Origin: Eleusine coracana subsp. coracana | Lineage: Eukaryota; Streptophyta; Magnoliopsida; Poales; Poaceae | NCBI GenBank assembly: GCA_032690845.1 | Contig: CM064424.1 | Location: 41,305,511 to 41,369,510, forward strand | Reading direction: 5' to 3' | Length of the DNA stretch: 64,000 nt | Shown: positions 45,245 through 55,824 of the stretch, one piece after another | How the letters are laid out: the number at the start of each line of letters is the position of its first letter | Position numbering within the stretch: position 1 is the first letter of the stretch | Notes under the pieces: generated by a model | Database searches by the model: none | Told to the model about the DNA's origin: nothing | What the model saw: only the letters and a program-made list of their open reading frames with translations | Position numbers and translations under genes: made by a program

Positions 45245-46833
45245 TCTGCAGAATATAGAGTCGGTCTCGAGTCCCTGACCCCAGACCTATCGCCGCCGCC
45301 GCTAGGCCCAGGCGCTGCCGCCGCTTGGTCCCCCTCCTCCTTCTCCTTCGGTGTCCATATGAGAGGTGAGGAGGTGCGGGGATCCACCCTTCTTTTTAGT
45401 CATGTTATTCTTTTTCTTAGATAAGTCTTAGATTAGGGTTGAGGTCTTCTTCATGTCGAGTTATTCGGCATTAAGAATTTATTTCCTCTTTTTTCTCGCC
45501 GGTCACATCGAGTATGAAGGGTGGCTCTCCATGGCGACATCAATGAAGATGATGGCGGCGGCGACGTCGTCAACAACTTTCGTGTCTTGGCGACATGGAG
45601 ATTTAGGTTTCTGGACGGCGACATCTAGGCGGAGATGATGTTGTTGGCGTGGAATAAAATTCTTCGCACCCTTCTTCATTTTGTCGTGGTTAGTTCCAAC
45701 CGCAATGAAGGGCTTGTGAGATAAGATTCAATATTTTTTCTTCTTCTTCAGTGGCAGAAGGAAGAAGAAAGAAGACACAAAAAAGAAGAGGACTATGCTC
45801 AATTCTACCTATAGGAATGTTGGATGCCGTTTCCTGAGCACCTGTTCTCAGTCTGTTTACTAAGTGTTTGTCTGTGTGGTCATCTATATGAATATTCATA
45901 CAGGTTTATAATTGAGTTTTGAAACTACATACTAAGTGCACTTAATTATAATATCTTTATATTTCAAAGTACTTATAACATGAAGATGTAAAAGAGGATA
46001 TAAGAGGGGCTGCTCTTACCTTTCTTTGAGAGAGATGATGGTTGTTGGAGCATCTCAATCTCCTAAATTCATATTTTTAAAAAATGGAAGAGAAGATAGG
46101 AGAGCTGTTGGAGATGTTCTAATACACCCCTTCTAAACACACAAAACAAACTATAGAATAGAACTCCCTTTTAAATTCACTCCAACTCCTAAGCAAGCCA
46201 AAAGAGGTAGAAATTAGAAGTCCAACTCACACCCAACTCCCTCCTCCCTCCTCGAACTCCATTTTCCCTTTAAATCAGTTGCCAAACGCACAAGTAGCAA
46301 TATGAATTCACTTTCGAATTAGCAAAAATGGTTTACATACCGAATTTCAAACTTAGATGGAGCAAACGCCTTAGCCCCAACTTAAACATATTCTGAAGTA
46401 AATAAACAAATGTAAAAGAGGCATATGATCCAATCTCCCACCTTCCGATCAATCAACAAGTAATCAAAATTAAGTTTTCCCACCATTCTCAAATTATTGT
46501 CATTAGGACAACTCTAGTTTATTTTTTTAACTAGAATTTTTCTCCTAAATACAACAATTTAAAAACGGAGGGGAGTACTACATTACATTTACACGTAATT
46601 AGCACCCAGAATTTACCATCAGAGATCTTTAGGATCAGCAACTCAGAAAACAGAATCAGAGATTACAAGTTCACATTCACACATCCCTGTTATTTCCAGG
46701 GTAGCAACCCAAAAGTGAGATATTTTTCACAACTTACAGAAGTACAGGTACAGTTGGTGCATTTGACGACATTTTGGGACATTAGCAGTAAGCAAGCAAC
46801 ATAGCGAGGCCAATGTCATGCTGTTAGGGAACT
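45245..46833. other. intergenic DNA with GC-rich start; NUDCD2 3' flank
   Basis: 45,250-45,400 is GC-rich (GCCGCCGCCGC runs) and was contiguous with 36,612 before element B inserted. It might be an old leader, but no frame can be supported. 45,900-46,270 holds AT-rich pieces with MITE-like words (TTGGAGCATCTC, GGAGATGTTCTAA, TTGCCAAACGCAC) that I could not close into an element. The right end is the 3' flank of the NUDCD2-like gene. Confidence 0.35.
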
Positions 46834-48639
46834 TCAATCCAAGCGTATTCCCCCCATGAAGGTCCTTGGGTCAGGGCAGTTTCCAGAAAACTGAGCCTGT
46901 GAAAAGTCGAACCCAGGGTTCTAGACATGGTACATGGTAGACAACGTAATTAGCAAAGGAACATGCAAATGGGAATTCAAGATTCACATAGAAAGCCTGG
47001 AGCATGTTAGTATTGTAGGGAAGTTGTTCCCCCATGTAGTAATATTCATATTGCTCCAGTTGGCACAAGAGATTTCCAAAAGGTTAGCATAATGGTTACT
47101 AATTTCAACCATTTCTTATTTGAGACCCATGATACTTTTTTGTTTATTAATATTGTCAAGCTAACATAAAATAAAGGCAGAGTATTCTTTTTCATATGAT
47201 GTTTGACAATTTGGAAGCCACCCAACCAGACCATCATAATCAAACTTACCATGTTTGCATTCAGAGACTTTTATCATCAAAATCAGTTCAGTAAGGATGA
47301 TGCTGAATGTTTCAATTACATTATTTAGGGAAGGAATGAAATAGTAATTTTCAGCATTCCAGTATATGTCAAGTCCTTGAGTTCATCAAAGCACTGTCCG
47401 AATATGGTATACAATAGTTCCAATTACAAACCCCACCATCAAGAGAATCATGCAAGCTACCTTGTTCCTTTTAGGCCTATTGTTTGCCGGTAATCAGCTC
47501 AAAACAGGTAGGGTCGCCAACTAAACTGGTCCGATCAGAAGTCCAAAATACAGAAGACTCTACTGTCCGTTGGTGATTTTTTTTTTCCCTTTTATCCTAT
47601 TTCATTTGATCCACATTCTCTAGATAAACTGCAACAAAAGGTGAAGTGTACAGTTTCTTTCCAATTTGCATATTTTGTAAATCTGAATAACAAAGCCAAG
47701 TTTACCAAATGAGACTTTTCCAACCATAGTCTCACTTTGACATGAATGCTATTAGCTTACAAATAATGGTGGTACCCTTGGTGGTTCATAGGCATCAAGT
47801 TATACTTTCGTTTACATATAATTATGTGTGGTTATGAAACAAAATAACTCAAAATACTAAGATAGAAAGCAAAGTGTGTTCTAGTATGAAGGGGGGAAAA
47901 GTGGAAAATGGATGTATAGCAATAGCAAGAAAAGTAGCTCACAAGAAGTTGGTAATACCTCTTCTTGGAACCTTTGCAGCATGAGCCGTTTTTGCTCTTG
48001 ATCCGCAGCATATGGATCCAAGAGTCCTTGGCCTTGTATGGGAGATGACCATGTCTTCCCCTTCTCTCTTTTTTGCAGAGTGATATGCATTTCACCGTCC
48101 TCTGAATAAGTGAATATTGCACATGTTACACATTTTAGAATAGTAGAATAGCATGGCATGCTAAAAACCAATGTCAAAAGACAGGAATCCCATTTCAATA
48201 CCAAGTTACTAGAATGCATGTACTTAATCTTTGAAAACTTATAAATATATACACCAAGTTAGTGAGATTTGTGACATGAAAAATGAAATTATTACATAAC
48301 AGGCACTCAAACATTAGTACATTTCTAATTTTTTTTACTACAAGTCTTGCTATACTGCAGGGTGTGAGTTGTCTTGAATGACTAGACAGGCCAACAAGCA
48401 ATTTCTATCCCCAACTATCTCTGATTTGGAGATTTGAAGTAGCACTGACCACCACTGAAACCGCCTCAAACCAAAGCACGTTACCTAAATGAATAATTTA
48501 CGTTTGTTTTGCATATGAATGGCCCTAGAGTCCCGGCCACAGCATGCTCACATCAGTCACCGAAAACGACAAAAACATTCCATAGCAAGTGGCAAGGATA
48601 TGGAGGCAAACCTATTGTCCAGAAAGACGAATCTGTCTT
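46834..48639 (-). CDS. NUDCD2: NUDCD2-like CS-domain co-chaperone, 3' half (exons 3b-5)
   Basis: Exon 3b (48639-48612, including the duplicated GTCTT) encodes DSSFWTI. Exon 4 (48101-47959) encodes EDGEMHITLQKREKGKTW and then YAADQEQKRLMLQRFQEE. Exon 5 (46920-46834) encodes NPGFDFSQAQFSG and ends GGIRLD with TGA at 46836-46834. These are the second half of the CS (p23-like) beta-sandwich and the conserved C-terminal motif of NUDCD2, an Hsp90-linked cytosolic co-chaperone. Splice sites are GT-AG and codon phase continues from the 5' half at 54,032, but a Copia element lies between. With the element removed the gene would encode 158 residues, a normal length. Whether the interrupted gene makes protein is unknown. 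Confidence 0.88.
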
Positions 48640-49045
48640 TGTTGAAATAATCCTTGTGTCTATAGTTAGCCGTTTGTTTTTCCTGTTTTCATCTTTGATT
48701 TGGTAAACGGCGCATGGCAGTTAGGGTGTTAGGCTGTGCGCATTTTGCTCTGACTCACGCTGCGTTCGTGGGGGAGCGAGTCTCGCGGCCGGCATGAACG
48801 AGATGCTTGGGATGGCAGGCGTCAAGGAAGGACATGCCGCGCATGTCGGAGGCACGGCCTCCAGTTAGTTGTAATCCGTTTCTTTATAAGCAATACATAG
48901 AGTTAGAAAACGCTGCCGCATTGCAGCACAAAACGAGATCGCGTTCGTGTGTTCTCTGTGTTCCCTGTTCGCGTGAGTGTGTGTGTGCAAGCAGGAGCTC
49001 TCGCCGGCGCTGAGGAAGACAGCATTACTCCAGCGAGCTCCAACA
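48640..49045 (+). mobile_element. 5' LTR of element D (406 bp)
   Basis: Short LTR with a TATA-like TTTATAAGCAATAC near 48,893 and a GTGTGTGTG run near 48,980. It matches the 3' LTR almost base for base. Confidence 0.95.
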
Positions 49046-49062
49046 AGTGGCATCAAAGCCGG
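49046..49062 (+). other. primer binding site of element D
   Basis: AGTGGCATCAAAGCCGG follows the LTR directly. TGGCATCAAAGC is a variant of the initiator-Met complement TGGTATCAGAGC. Confidence 0.75.
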
Positions 49063-50646
49063 TTGCGGTTCGGGAGTCGATTGCCGCGCGGTATCACCGG
49101 TGGAATCGTGACCGCGCAATCGAGTGGGCGGTGGCGGGATCTCAACCACCGTCGCCGAAGAAGAGCGACGAGAAGAAGCCCGCAGATGCCGCGGGCGGGA
49201 GCGACACCAAGCGGGACGGCGCTGCGTTCCAGCGAGTGGTTCGTGAGGTGACCGGCGGGACTAGCTACCCCGTCCTCACCAAGACCAACTACTCCACCTG
49301 GGCTCGTCTCATGAAGGTGAAGCTCAAGGCCAGAGCCCTCTGGCGGGCGATTGACATCGGCGACGTCGATCCGCAGGAGGACATGATGGCGCTCAACGCT
49401 CTCTGCACCGCCGTGCCTCCGGAGATCGCCGACGCTATTGCGGACAAGGAGACGGCGATGGAGGCCTGGAACACGATCGCGACCATGCGTGTTGGCGACG
49501 ATCGCGTGAAGAAGAACACCGCGCAGCAGCTGCGGCGGGAGTTCGAGCTCGCCGCGTTCAAGGACGGCGAAACGGTGGAGGAGTACGCGCTCCGGCTGAC
49601 GACCATGCAGGCCACCCTGCAGACGCTCGGAGATCCGCTGGAGGACACCAAGATCGTGGAGAAGATCCTCAGGTCGGTGCCGTCGCGCTACAAGCAAATG
49701 GTGGTGTCGATCCGCACGCTGCTGGACGTCGCCACGCTCACGGTGGCGGATGTGATCGGGCGCCTCAAGGCCTCGGAGGATTGCTTCGAAGAACCGCCTC
49801 CAACGTTGCAGCATGAAGGTAAGCTGTACATGACTCAGGAGGAGTGGGAGTTGAGGCGCAAGAAAGGCGACGGCGAGCGCGCCGGCGGCGGGAGCGGGAG
49901 CTCTGGAGGCCGCGGCAGCGGTACTCGTGCGGACGAGGAAGAGGGCGCGGGAAATTCGGATCTTCGTCGTCAAGCGGGCCGGACGACTCCGGCAGCAGGG
50001 TGGGCCGGGACCAGTGTCGCCGGTGTGGCAAAACCGGCCACTGGGCTCGGGAGTGCCCATGGAGGCCCAAGAAGGAGGCGGCCCACGTCGTGCAGGAAGA
50101 AGAGGAGGCCTCCCTCCTACTGGTGAGGTCAACGCCACTCACTCTCCGCTCCACCGCATCCCCACTCCTGTCGCCGCCAGCGGTCGATGGCTCATCTCCG
50201 GCAGCGGCCGCTCCCATGGGCGGGAGGCCCGAGGTGGAACCCGAAGCGACGGCCACGGCATCCCTCCTGGTTTCTACATCGACATCAACAGGAGGGGTGG
50301 CCTCAGATCCAGAACAGGCGGCGGAGGCGGCCGTGAGATCCAGCTCTCGGGTGCGCCTCGTGGAGCACAAGGTGCTCGTGCACCTCGGCGAGGAGGAGAT
50401 GAACCGCAACACGACGTCGTGGGTGCTCGACACCGGGGCGACAAACCACATGTCGGGCGCGCGGATGGCGTTCGCGGAGCTGAACACGGCGGTGCGCGGC
50501 ACCGTGAGCTTCGGCGACGGCTCGGTGGCGAAGATCGAGGGCTACGGCACGGTGCTGTTCAACTGCCGGAGCGGGGAGCACCGCTCATTCGCCGGCGTCT
50601 ACTACATCCCTCGCCTCACGACGAACATCATCAGCTTGGCCAGCTA
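49047..50646 (+). pseudogene. Gag, zinc knuckle and protease of element D, frameshifted
   Basis: Frame one (to about 49,880) is a UBN2-type Copia Gag: LTKTNYSTWARLMKVKLKA near residue 75, then EAWNTIATM, FELAAFKDGETVEEYALRL, ILRSVPSRYKQMVVSI. There is no ATG before the methionine at 49312, so the start is unclear. A single-base deletion in the GC-rich stretch at 49,870-49,980 moves the knuckle CRRCGKTGHWAREC and the protease SWVLDTGATNHMSG (about 50,416-50,457) into another frame. A second one-base loss near 50,640 ends the frame. The proteins would form the particle and cleave the polyprotein. Confidence 0.85.
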
Positions 50647-51465
50647 GATGAGGCGCGGTACAAGATCAACATTGGCGACGGCGTGATGAGGATCCGGGAA
50701 CAGAGCCGGAAGCTGCTGGCGAGGGTGTCGCGCCGCCCAGACCGGCTGTACATGCTGGAGCTCGACGTCGCGCGGCCGGTGTGTCTGGCGGTGCGCGGCA
50801 CGGAGGTGGCGTGGCGCTGGCACGCTCGGATGGGCCACGTCAACATGAGCGCGCTACGGAAGATGGCGCGGGAGGAATTGGTGCACGGCCTGCCGGCGAT
50901 CGAGCAGGTGGACCAACTCTACGACGCCTGTCTCGCCGGCAAGCAGAGGCGGAGCTCGTTCCCGGCGGCGGCGCAGTACCGGGCAGAGCGCATTCTGGAG
51001 CTCGTGCACGGTGATCTGTGCGGGCCAATTACACCGGAGACGCCAAGCGGAGGCAAGTACTTCTTGTTGCTCGTGGATGACAAGAACCGTTTCATGTGGC
51101 TGAAGGTGCTGGCGAGGAAAGATCAAGCTGCCGCAGCGATCAAGGAGTTCCAAGCGCGCGCCGAGGCGGAATCGAACCAGAAGTTGGGCGGGCTCAGGAC
51201 TGATCGAGGTGGGGAATTCACTTCGTCTGAGTTCGCGGAGCACTGCGTGGGCGAGGGGGTGCGTCGTCAACTCACTGCCCCCTACAGCCCGCAGCAGAAT
51301 GGAGTCGTCGAGCGGCGCAATGGCACGGTGGTGGCGACGGCGCGAAGCATGCTCAAGGCGAAGGGATTGCCGGGCTGGTTCTGGGGTGAGGCGGTTAACA
51401 CCGCGGTCTACATCCTGAACAGGTGCCCGACCAAGAGCGTGACGGGCATGACGTCGTTCGAGGCC
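50645..51465 (+). pseudogene. integrase region of element D
   Basis: GAG-pre-integrase with WHARMGHVNMSALRKM is followed by DACLAGKQRR. The usual first zinc-binding cysteine is a tyrosine (TAC, one G-to-A step from TGC). The integrase core carries LVHGDLCGPI, LRTDRGGEF and GVVERRN, the D-D-E residues. It ends at a TAG (51466-51468) where the family has tryptophan. It inserts element DNA with 5-base duplications; here it is probably inactive. Confidence 0.85.
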
Positions 51466-51468
51466 TAG

Positions 51469-53586
51469 TACGGGAAGAAGCCGGCGGTCCATCACTTGAG
51501 GACCTTCGGCTGCATCGTCTACGTGCGGAACACGAAGCCACACCTCCAGAAGCTTGATGATCGAGGGCGCAAGATGATCTTTGTAGGCTATGAGCGCGGG
51601 ACGAAGGGGTTCCGTGCGTACGATCCTGTCGAGCGCCGCGTTCACATCACCAGGGATGTGGTGTTCGACGAGGATGCGCAGTGGGACTGGTCACAAGGCG
51701 GGGAGGAGCTGGCGACCACGACAGCCGGCGACGACATCTTCTCCATCGAGTACATCCCGGAGCTCCACCACGGCGACCACGACGCGACGGGATGGGAGCC
51801 GAGAACGCCATCGACACCAGCTGCCACGACGCCGGCAGAGCAGGGGAGTCCGCTCTCCCCTGTAGCGACTCCACCAGGCGCTCAGTTCGTGTCGCCCCCA
51901 CCAGAGCTCGGGGAGGACGAGCTGGACGCCGACCACGACGAGGATGCGCCGCTGAGGTTCCGCGCAGTGGATGACATTGTGGGGCCAGGATCACCACCTG
52001 GCTATGCGGTGCGCAACCTCGGCGACGCGCGGCTGCTGACTGTGAACGCGGAGGAGCCAGCTTCTCTGGCGCAGGCACAGCAGGAGGCGTGTTGGCGCCG
52101 GGCAATGGAGGAGGAACTGCGGTCGATCGAAGAGAACCGGACTTGGACACTCACTGAGCTGCCCCGCGGCCAGCGTGCCATTGGCCTCAAGTGGGTGTTC
52201 AAGGTGAAGAAGGACGAGCACGGCGCCATCATCAGGCACAAGGCGCGGCTTGTCGCAAAGGGGTATGCGCAACGCGAAGGGATCGACTACACCGAGGTGT
52301 TTGCTCCAGTGGCGCGTCTGGAGGCTGTGAGGCTGCTGTTGGCGCTGGCGGCACATGAAGGGTGGGCAGTTCATCACATGGACGTCAAGACGGCGTTCCT
52401 GAATGGCGACCTCCAGGAGGAAGTGTTCGTGCAACAAGCACCAGGTTTTGCTCAGCCTGGTGAAGAACACAAGGTATACAAACTGCACAAAGCTCTTTAT
52501 GGTTTGCATCAAGCTCCTCGTGCCTGGAATGAGAAACTAGATGAGAAAATGTGTGTTCTGGGGTTTGAGAAATGTCCATCTGAACATGCAATCTACTGTC
52601 GGGGTGTGGGAACTGAGAGGCTGGTAGTGGGAGTCTATGTGGATGATTTGATCATTACAGGATCTAACAACAACAGCATCAAGAAGTTCAAGACACAGAT
52701 GGCAGAGATTTTCAAAATGAGTGATCTGGGGTTACTCACCTATTATCTGGGCATTGAGGTAAAGCAAGATGCTGGAGGGATCACCTTGTCACAAGAAAGC
52801 TATGCTAAGAAGATACTTGAGAAGGCAGGGATGGAGGATTGCAATCCCTGCGAGGTACCTATGCAGGCAAAATTGAAGATGAGCAAGGAAAGTGATACTC
52901 CTCAGGTTGATGCTACAGAATTCAGAAGCTTGGTGGGAAGTCTGAGATATTTGGTGAATACAAGACCAGATTTGGCTTTCTCAGTTGGGTATGTGAGCAG
53001 ATTTATGGAGGAGCCATATGAGGAACATCTAGCAGCAGTGAAACACATTTTGAGATACATTGCTGGAACTAGTCAATTGGGGCTCAAGTATGAGAGAAAG
53101 AAGGGAGAATTACCTGTGCTGTTGGGATATAGTGACAGTGATCTTGCTGGGGATGTTGACAGCAGGAAAAGCACTTCAGGGGTAATCTTCTTTCTAGGAG
53201 CAAGTCCAATCAGCTAGCAGTCGGCAAAGCAAAAGGTTGTGGCATTGTCAAGTTGTGAAGCTGAATATATAGCTGCTGCAACAGCTGCCTGTCAGGCTGT
53301 TTGGTTGGCCAGGCTGCTAGCTGAGGTTCAGAGTTCAGCTGTGAGCAAGCCTGTGATTTGGGTGGATAACAAGTCCACAATTTCTCTAGTGAAGAATCCA
53401 GTGCACCATGATCGGAGTAAACATATTGATATCAGATATCATTTCATCCGTGATTGTGCACACGAGGGGCTGATTGAGGTGAGATTCATTCGAACTGATG
53501 AGCAACTTGGAGATGTTCTGACAAAACCACTCTGCAAGACAAAGTTTCAAGATATCTGCACCAAGATTGGCCTTCATAATCTGTAA
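51469..53586 (+). pseudogene. reverse transcriptase and RNase H of element D
   Basis: One frame with a single TAG at 53215. It begins YGKKPAVHHL and continues through the capsid-like/linker part to RVT_2: ALKWVFKVKKDEHG-type start (about 52,185), YTEVFAPVARLEAV, HHMDVKTAFLNGDLQEEV, ALYGLHQAPRAWNEK, catalytic VYVDDLIITGS (about 52,636). RNase H has GYSDSDLAGDVDSRKSTSG and, after the TAG (tryptophan in relatives), ALSSCEAEYIAAA and HIDIRYHFIRD. It ends with TAA at 53584-53586. Apart from the stop the enzyme looks well kept, in line with a young insertion. Confidence 0.9.
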
Positions 53587-53608
53587 GTAGTGCATGGACA
53601 CAAGTCTT

Positions 53609-53618
53609 AGGAGGAGAA
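53609..53618 (+). other. polypurine tract of element D
   Basis: AGGAGGAGAA immediately before the 3' LTR; primes plus-strand DNA synthesis. Confidence 0.85.
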
Positions 53619-54031
53619 TGTTGAAATAATTCTTGTGTCTATAGTTAACCGTTTGTTTTTCCTGTTTTCATCTTTGATTTGGTAAACGGCGCATGGCAGT
53701 TAGGGTGTTAGGCTGTGCGCATTTTGCTCTGACTCACGCTGCGTTCGTGGGGGAGCGAGTCTCGCGGCATGAACGAGATGCTTGGGATGGCAGGCGTCAA
53801 GGAAGGACATGCCGCACATGTCGGAGGCACGGCCTCCAGTTAGTTGTAATCCGTTTCTTTATAAGCAATACATAGAGTCAGAAAACGCTGCCGCATTGCA
53901 GCACAAAACGAGATCGCGTTCGTGTGTTCTCTGTGTTCCCTGTTCGCGTGCTGTTCGCGTGAGTGTGTGTGTGCAAGCAGGAGCTCTCGCCGGCGCTGAG
54001 GAAGACAGCGTTACTCCGGCGAGCTCCAACA
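53619..54031 (+). mobile_element. 3' LTR of element D (413 bp)
   Basis: Same ends as the 5' LTR. It lacks a CCGG seen there after TCGCGG and carries an extra copy of GTTCGCGTGCT near 53,945. It is followed by the GTCTT duplication, which is also NUDCD2 coding sequence. Confidence 0.95.
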
Positions 54032-54452
54032 GTCTTCACGGGGTGCGTCAGGTCGTGCTGCAAACCATCACAAAGCGTCAGTAATAAAGGAGGGAACAGA
54101 AACGTGACGGCATTTCAGCACCACTCTGGAATCACAAAGGGGATGAATGATGAGAGGCCCGTACATTAAGGTAGGGCGGGTTGCCGCGGATGGCGACCTC
54201 GATGTGCCCCGCCTGGATGGTGCAGCGGAAGAGCTTGGTGGGCACGCCCTTGGGGAGCTCGATGTACATGTTCACCTCCTCCAGCGTCTGGTCCCACTCG
54301 AACACCTTCTGCCCTGCGCCGCTCCCCGGTGCCCCCCAATCCTAAGTCAGAGATGAAGGATCCAGGACAAGGCAGACCATGGTTTTGGACGAAGGAGGCT
54401 CACCGTTATGGACGAAGGCGTGGCGCTTCTCCGGGGCCAGCTTCTCCGCCAT
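54032..54452 (-). CDS. NUDCD2: NUDCD2-like CS-domain co-chaperone, 5' half (exons 1-3a)
   Basis: Exon 1 (54452-54404) starts MAEKLAPEKRHAFVHN. Exon 2 (54313-54165) has GQKVFEWDQTLEEVNMYIEL, then GVPTKLFRCTIQAGHIEVAI and GNPPYLN: the start of the CS domain, the p23-like fold that binds Hsp90 clients or partners. Exon 3a (54057-54032) encodes HDLTHPVK and the first two bases of a threonine codon, where element D enters. The intron 1 acceptor was chosen as GCGCAG at 54314-54319 because only it keeps the conserved NGQKVFEW in frame; the sequence before it is not pyrimidine-rich, so this border is less sure. Lengths of all five exons total 477 bases, closing in frame. Confidence 0.88.
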
Positions 54453-54737
54453 GGCTGCTCCGGCAGGCTTCCAGCGGTGCTTCTGGAAGGTCCCCCTTCC
54501 TCTCTCTCCCTTTGCCCGTACGGAAAAAGGGTGAAAAGATTCTGACGGTCTCGGGCCCCGGCCTTTGATCAAAAGCCCAGTAAGGAGAAGCCCAGCCCCG
54601 CCTCAGCCTTTGGTCAAAACCCATCGAGGAGAAGCCCAGCCCGGCGCAAAGGAGGAAGCGTGGGGGACCCGGTAACGAGCGGGGAGACGTCTCCTCCTCA
54701 ATCTCCTCCGCTATTTATCGCCGGCCGCTAGGGTTTT
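54453..54737. promoter_or_regulatory. compact bidirectional promoter between NUDCD2-like and ZRF1
   Basis: About 285 bases separate the NUDCD2 start codon from the ZRF1 leader. The AAGCCCAG word (complement of the plant site II motif TGGGCTT) occurs at 54573, 54588 and 54632, and a telo-box TAGGGTTT at 54729-54736. This pairing is common in housekeeping genes active in dividing cells. A 45-base unit is imperfectly duplicated (54561-54605, 54606-54650). A TATA-like CTATTTATC lies at 54,711. Shared regulation is inferred from layout only. Confidence 0.65.
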
Positions 54738-55824
54738 ATGCTTGCCGCCGCGACCCGACACGGAGCACCCATCGTCGCCTCCGCTCGCCCCATACCCCAA
54801 TCGCGCGGCCGCCGTCTCGCTCCCCGCATCTCCCGCGACCTCCCGACCTGCCGCCGTCGTGCCCACCGAGCCGGTGCTGGAGATCCGTCCGGTCAGGTTT
54901 CTTCTTCTCCCGGTAAGTAAACAAGGGCCTTCCTTTGCTTGGATTCTGTTGTTTGCGGTTGATCTAGTCCTAGTTCGAACCAAAAGCTCCCGCCTTTTCA
55001 GGGAGAACAAAATCAGCTTTTTTGCCCCGCGCTGTGGTGGAGAGTAGAGGGATGGAATCGTCTGGTTAGTCGTAGGACGTGTCCGCGCATTGGGAATTTT
55101 ATGTGCTTGCTTTGGTTAGGGATCGTTTTCTGTGCGATAACAAATGCAAGTTAGGCTCTGATCGTTCCCATCGGACTTTTTTTAGCCAACCCCGCTGCCC
55201 GGTGCCTGGCCTTGCTTGTTGCCACGCTTGTTTCACTTAGCTTTAGGATTATAGGAGAAGGTCGTGATTTTCTGAATGCAATTGGTTACGTGTAGAATAT
55301 CATTTTTGCGACAGTTATCAGTAGCCACATAGCATTTACTTTCGGATTTCAGAGTTCTATAGCCTTACCAACAGAAAACGACTTTTTTTTTTCAAAATGC
55401 CCTGGTATGAGTATTGGGGACAACTGGTTTGTGCATTAATAGTTACGAATTCAATAAACTTCTGAATTTAAAATAGGGACTGCAGAAATGTTGGTGTGGG
55501 TATAGTAGGAGGGGATGATGGAGGCGGCCTCAATGAAGCCTCATGAATATATGTGGCATGTATGTGGCCTTAGTTGTCCAGTGGTATGAACTGGTCGTTG
55601 TGCTTGTTATATTTGCCTAGCGGTAGCTCTATTCGTAGCTAAGTTCAGATGATGGCATGCCAGTGATGGAGCGTAGCTTCATTTCTATATTTGTTCACAA
55701 TTAGTTGTGCCGATTACTTAGTTTGAAAGTCTGATAGACTCTTGGTTAATTGACTCGTGAATTTCTGCAGGTGGTATCAATTGTATCTGGTCTCTGAAGT
55801 TCTGATACGAACTTGACATCAGTT
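54738..55824 (+). other. ZRF1 5' leader with a large intron
   Basis: The leader exon runs to 54912, where CCCG precedes GTAAGTAAAC. The intron is 54913-55770, ending ATTTCTGCAG. The second exon starts GTGGTATCAA, 54 bases before the start codon. An ATG at 54738 opens a small upstream frame which, after splicing, would end shortly before the main ATG. It counts only if transcription starts upstream of it. Confidence 0.65.

Larger units (their letters stand above)
48640..54031 (+). mobile_element. full-length Copia element D inserted in NUDCD2 exon 3
   Basis: LTRs at 48640-49045 and 53619-54031 begin TGTTGAAATAAT and end GCTCCAACA. The target duplication is GTCTT (48635-48639, 54032-54036). 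Primer site, gag, protease, integrase, reverse transcriptase, RNase H and polypurine tract follow in Copia order. The LTRs differ by about six substitutions, a 4-base gap and an 11-base duplication. With a grass rate of 1.3e-8 per site per year this is roughly half a million years. Two single-base frameshifts and two TGG-to-TAG stops disable the polyprotein. It lies antisense to the host gene. Confidence 0.95.

Noticed and set aside
49053..50138. 361-codon minus-strand open frame opposite Copia D gag, with further long antisense frames to 52,512
   Set aside because: High GC content suppresses stop codons on both strands; the plus strand carries recognisable Gag, integrase and RT motifs and the minus products carry none.
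54342..54624. Longer minus-strand frames over the NUDCD2 start
   Set aside because: They run through the divergent promoter without family similarity; the exon chain starting at 54452 explains the locus.
55813..55824. TTG at 55813 as the ZRF1 start
   Set aside because: Not a plausible plant start codon; ATG at 55825 or 55831 follows at once.
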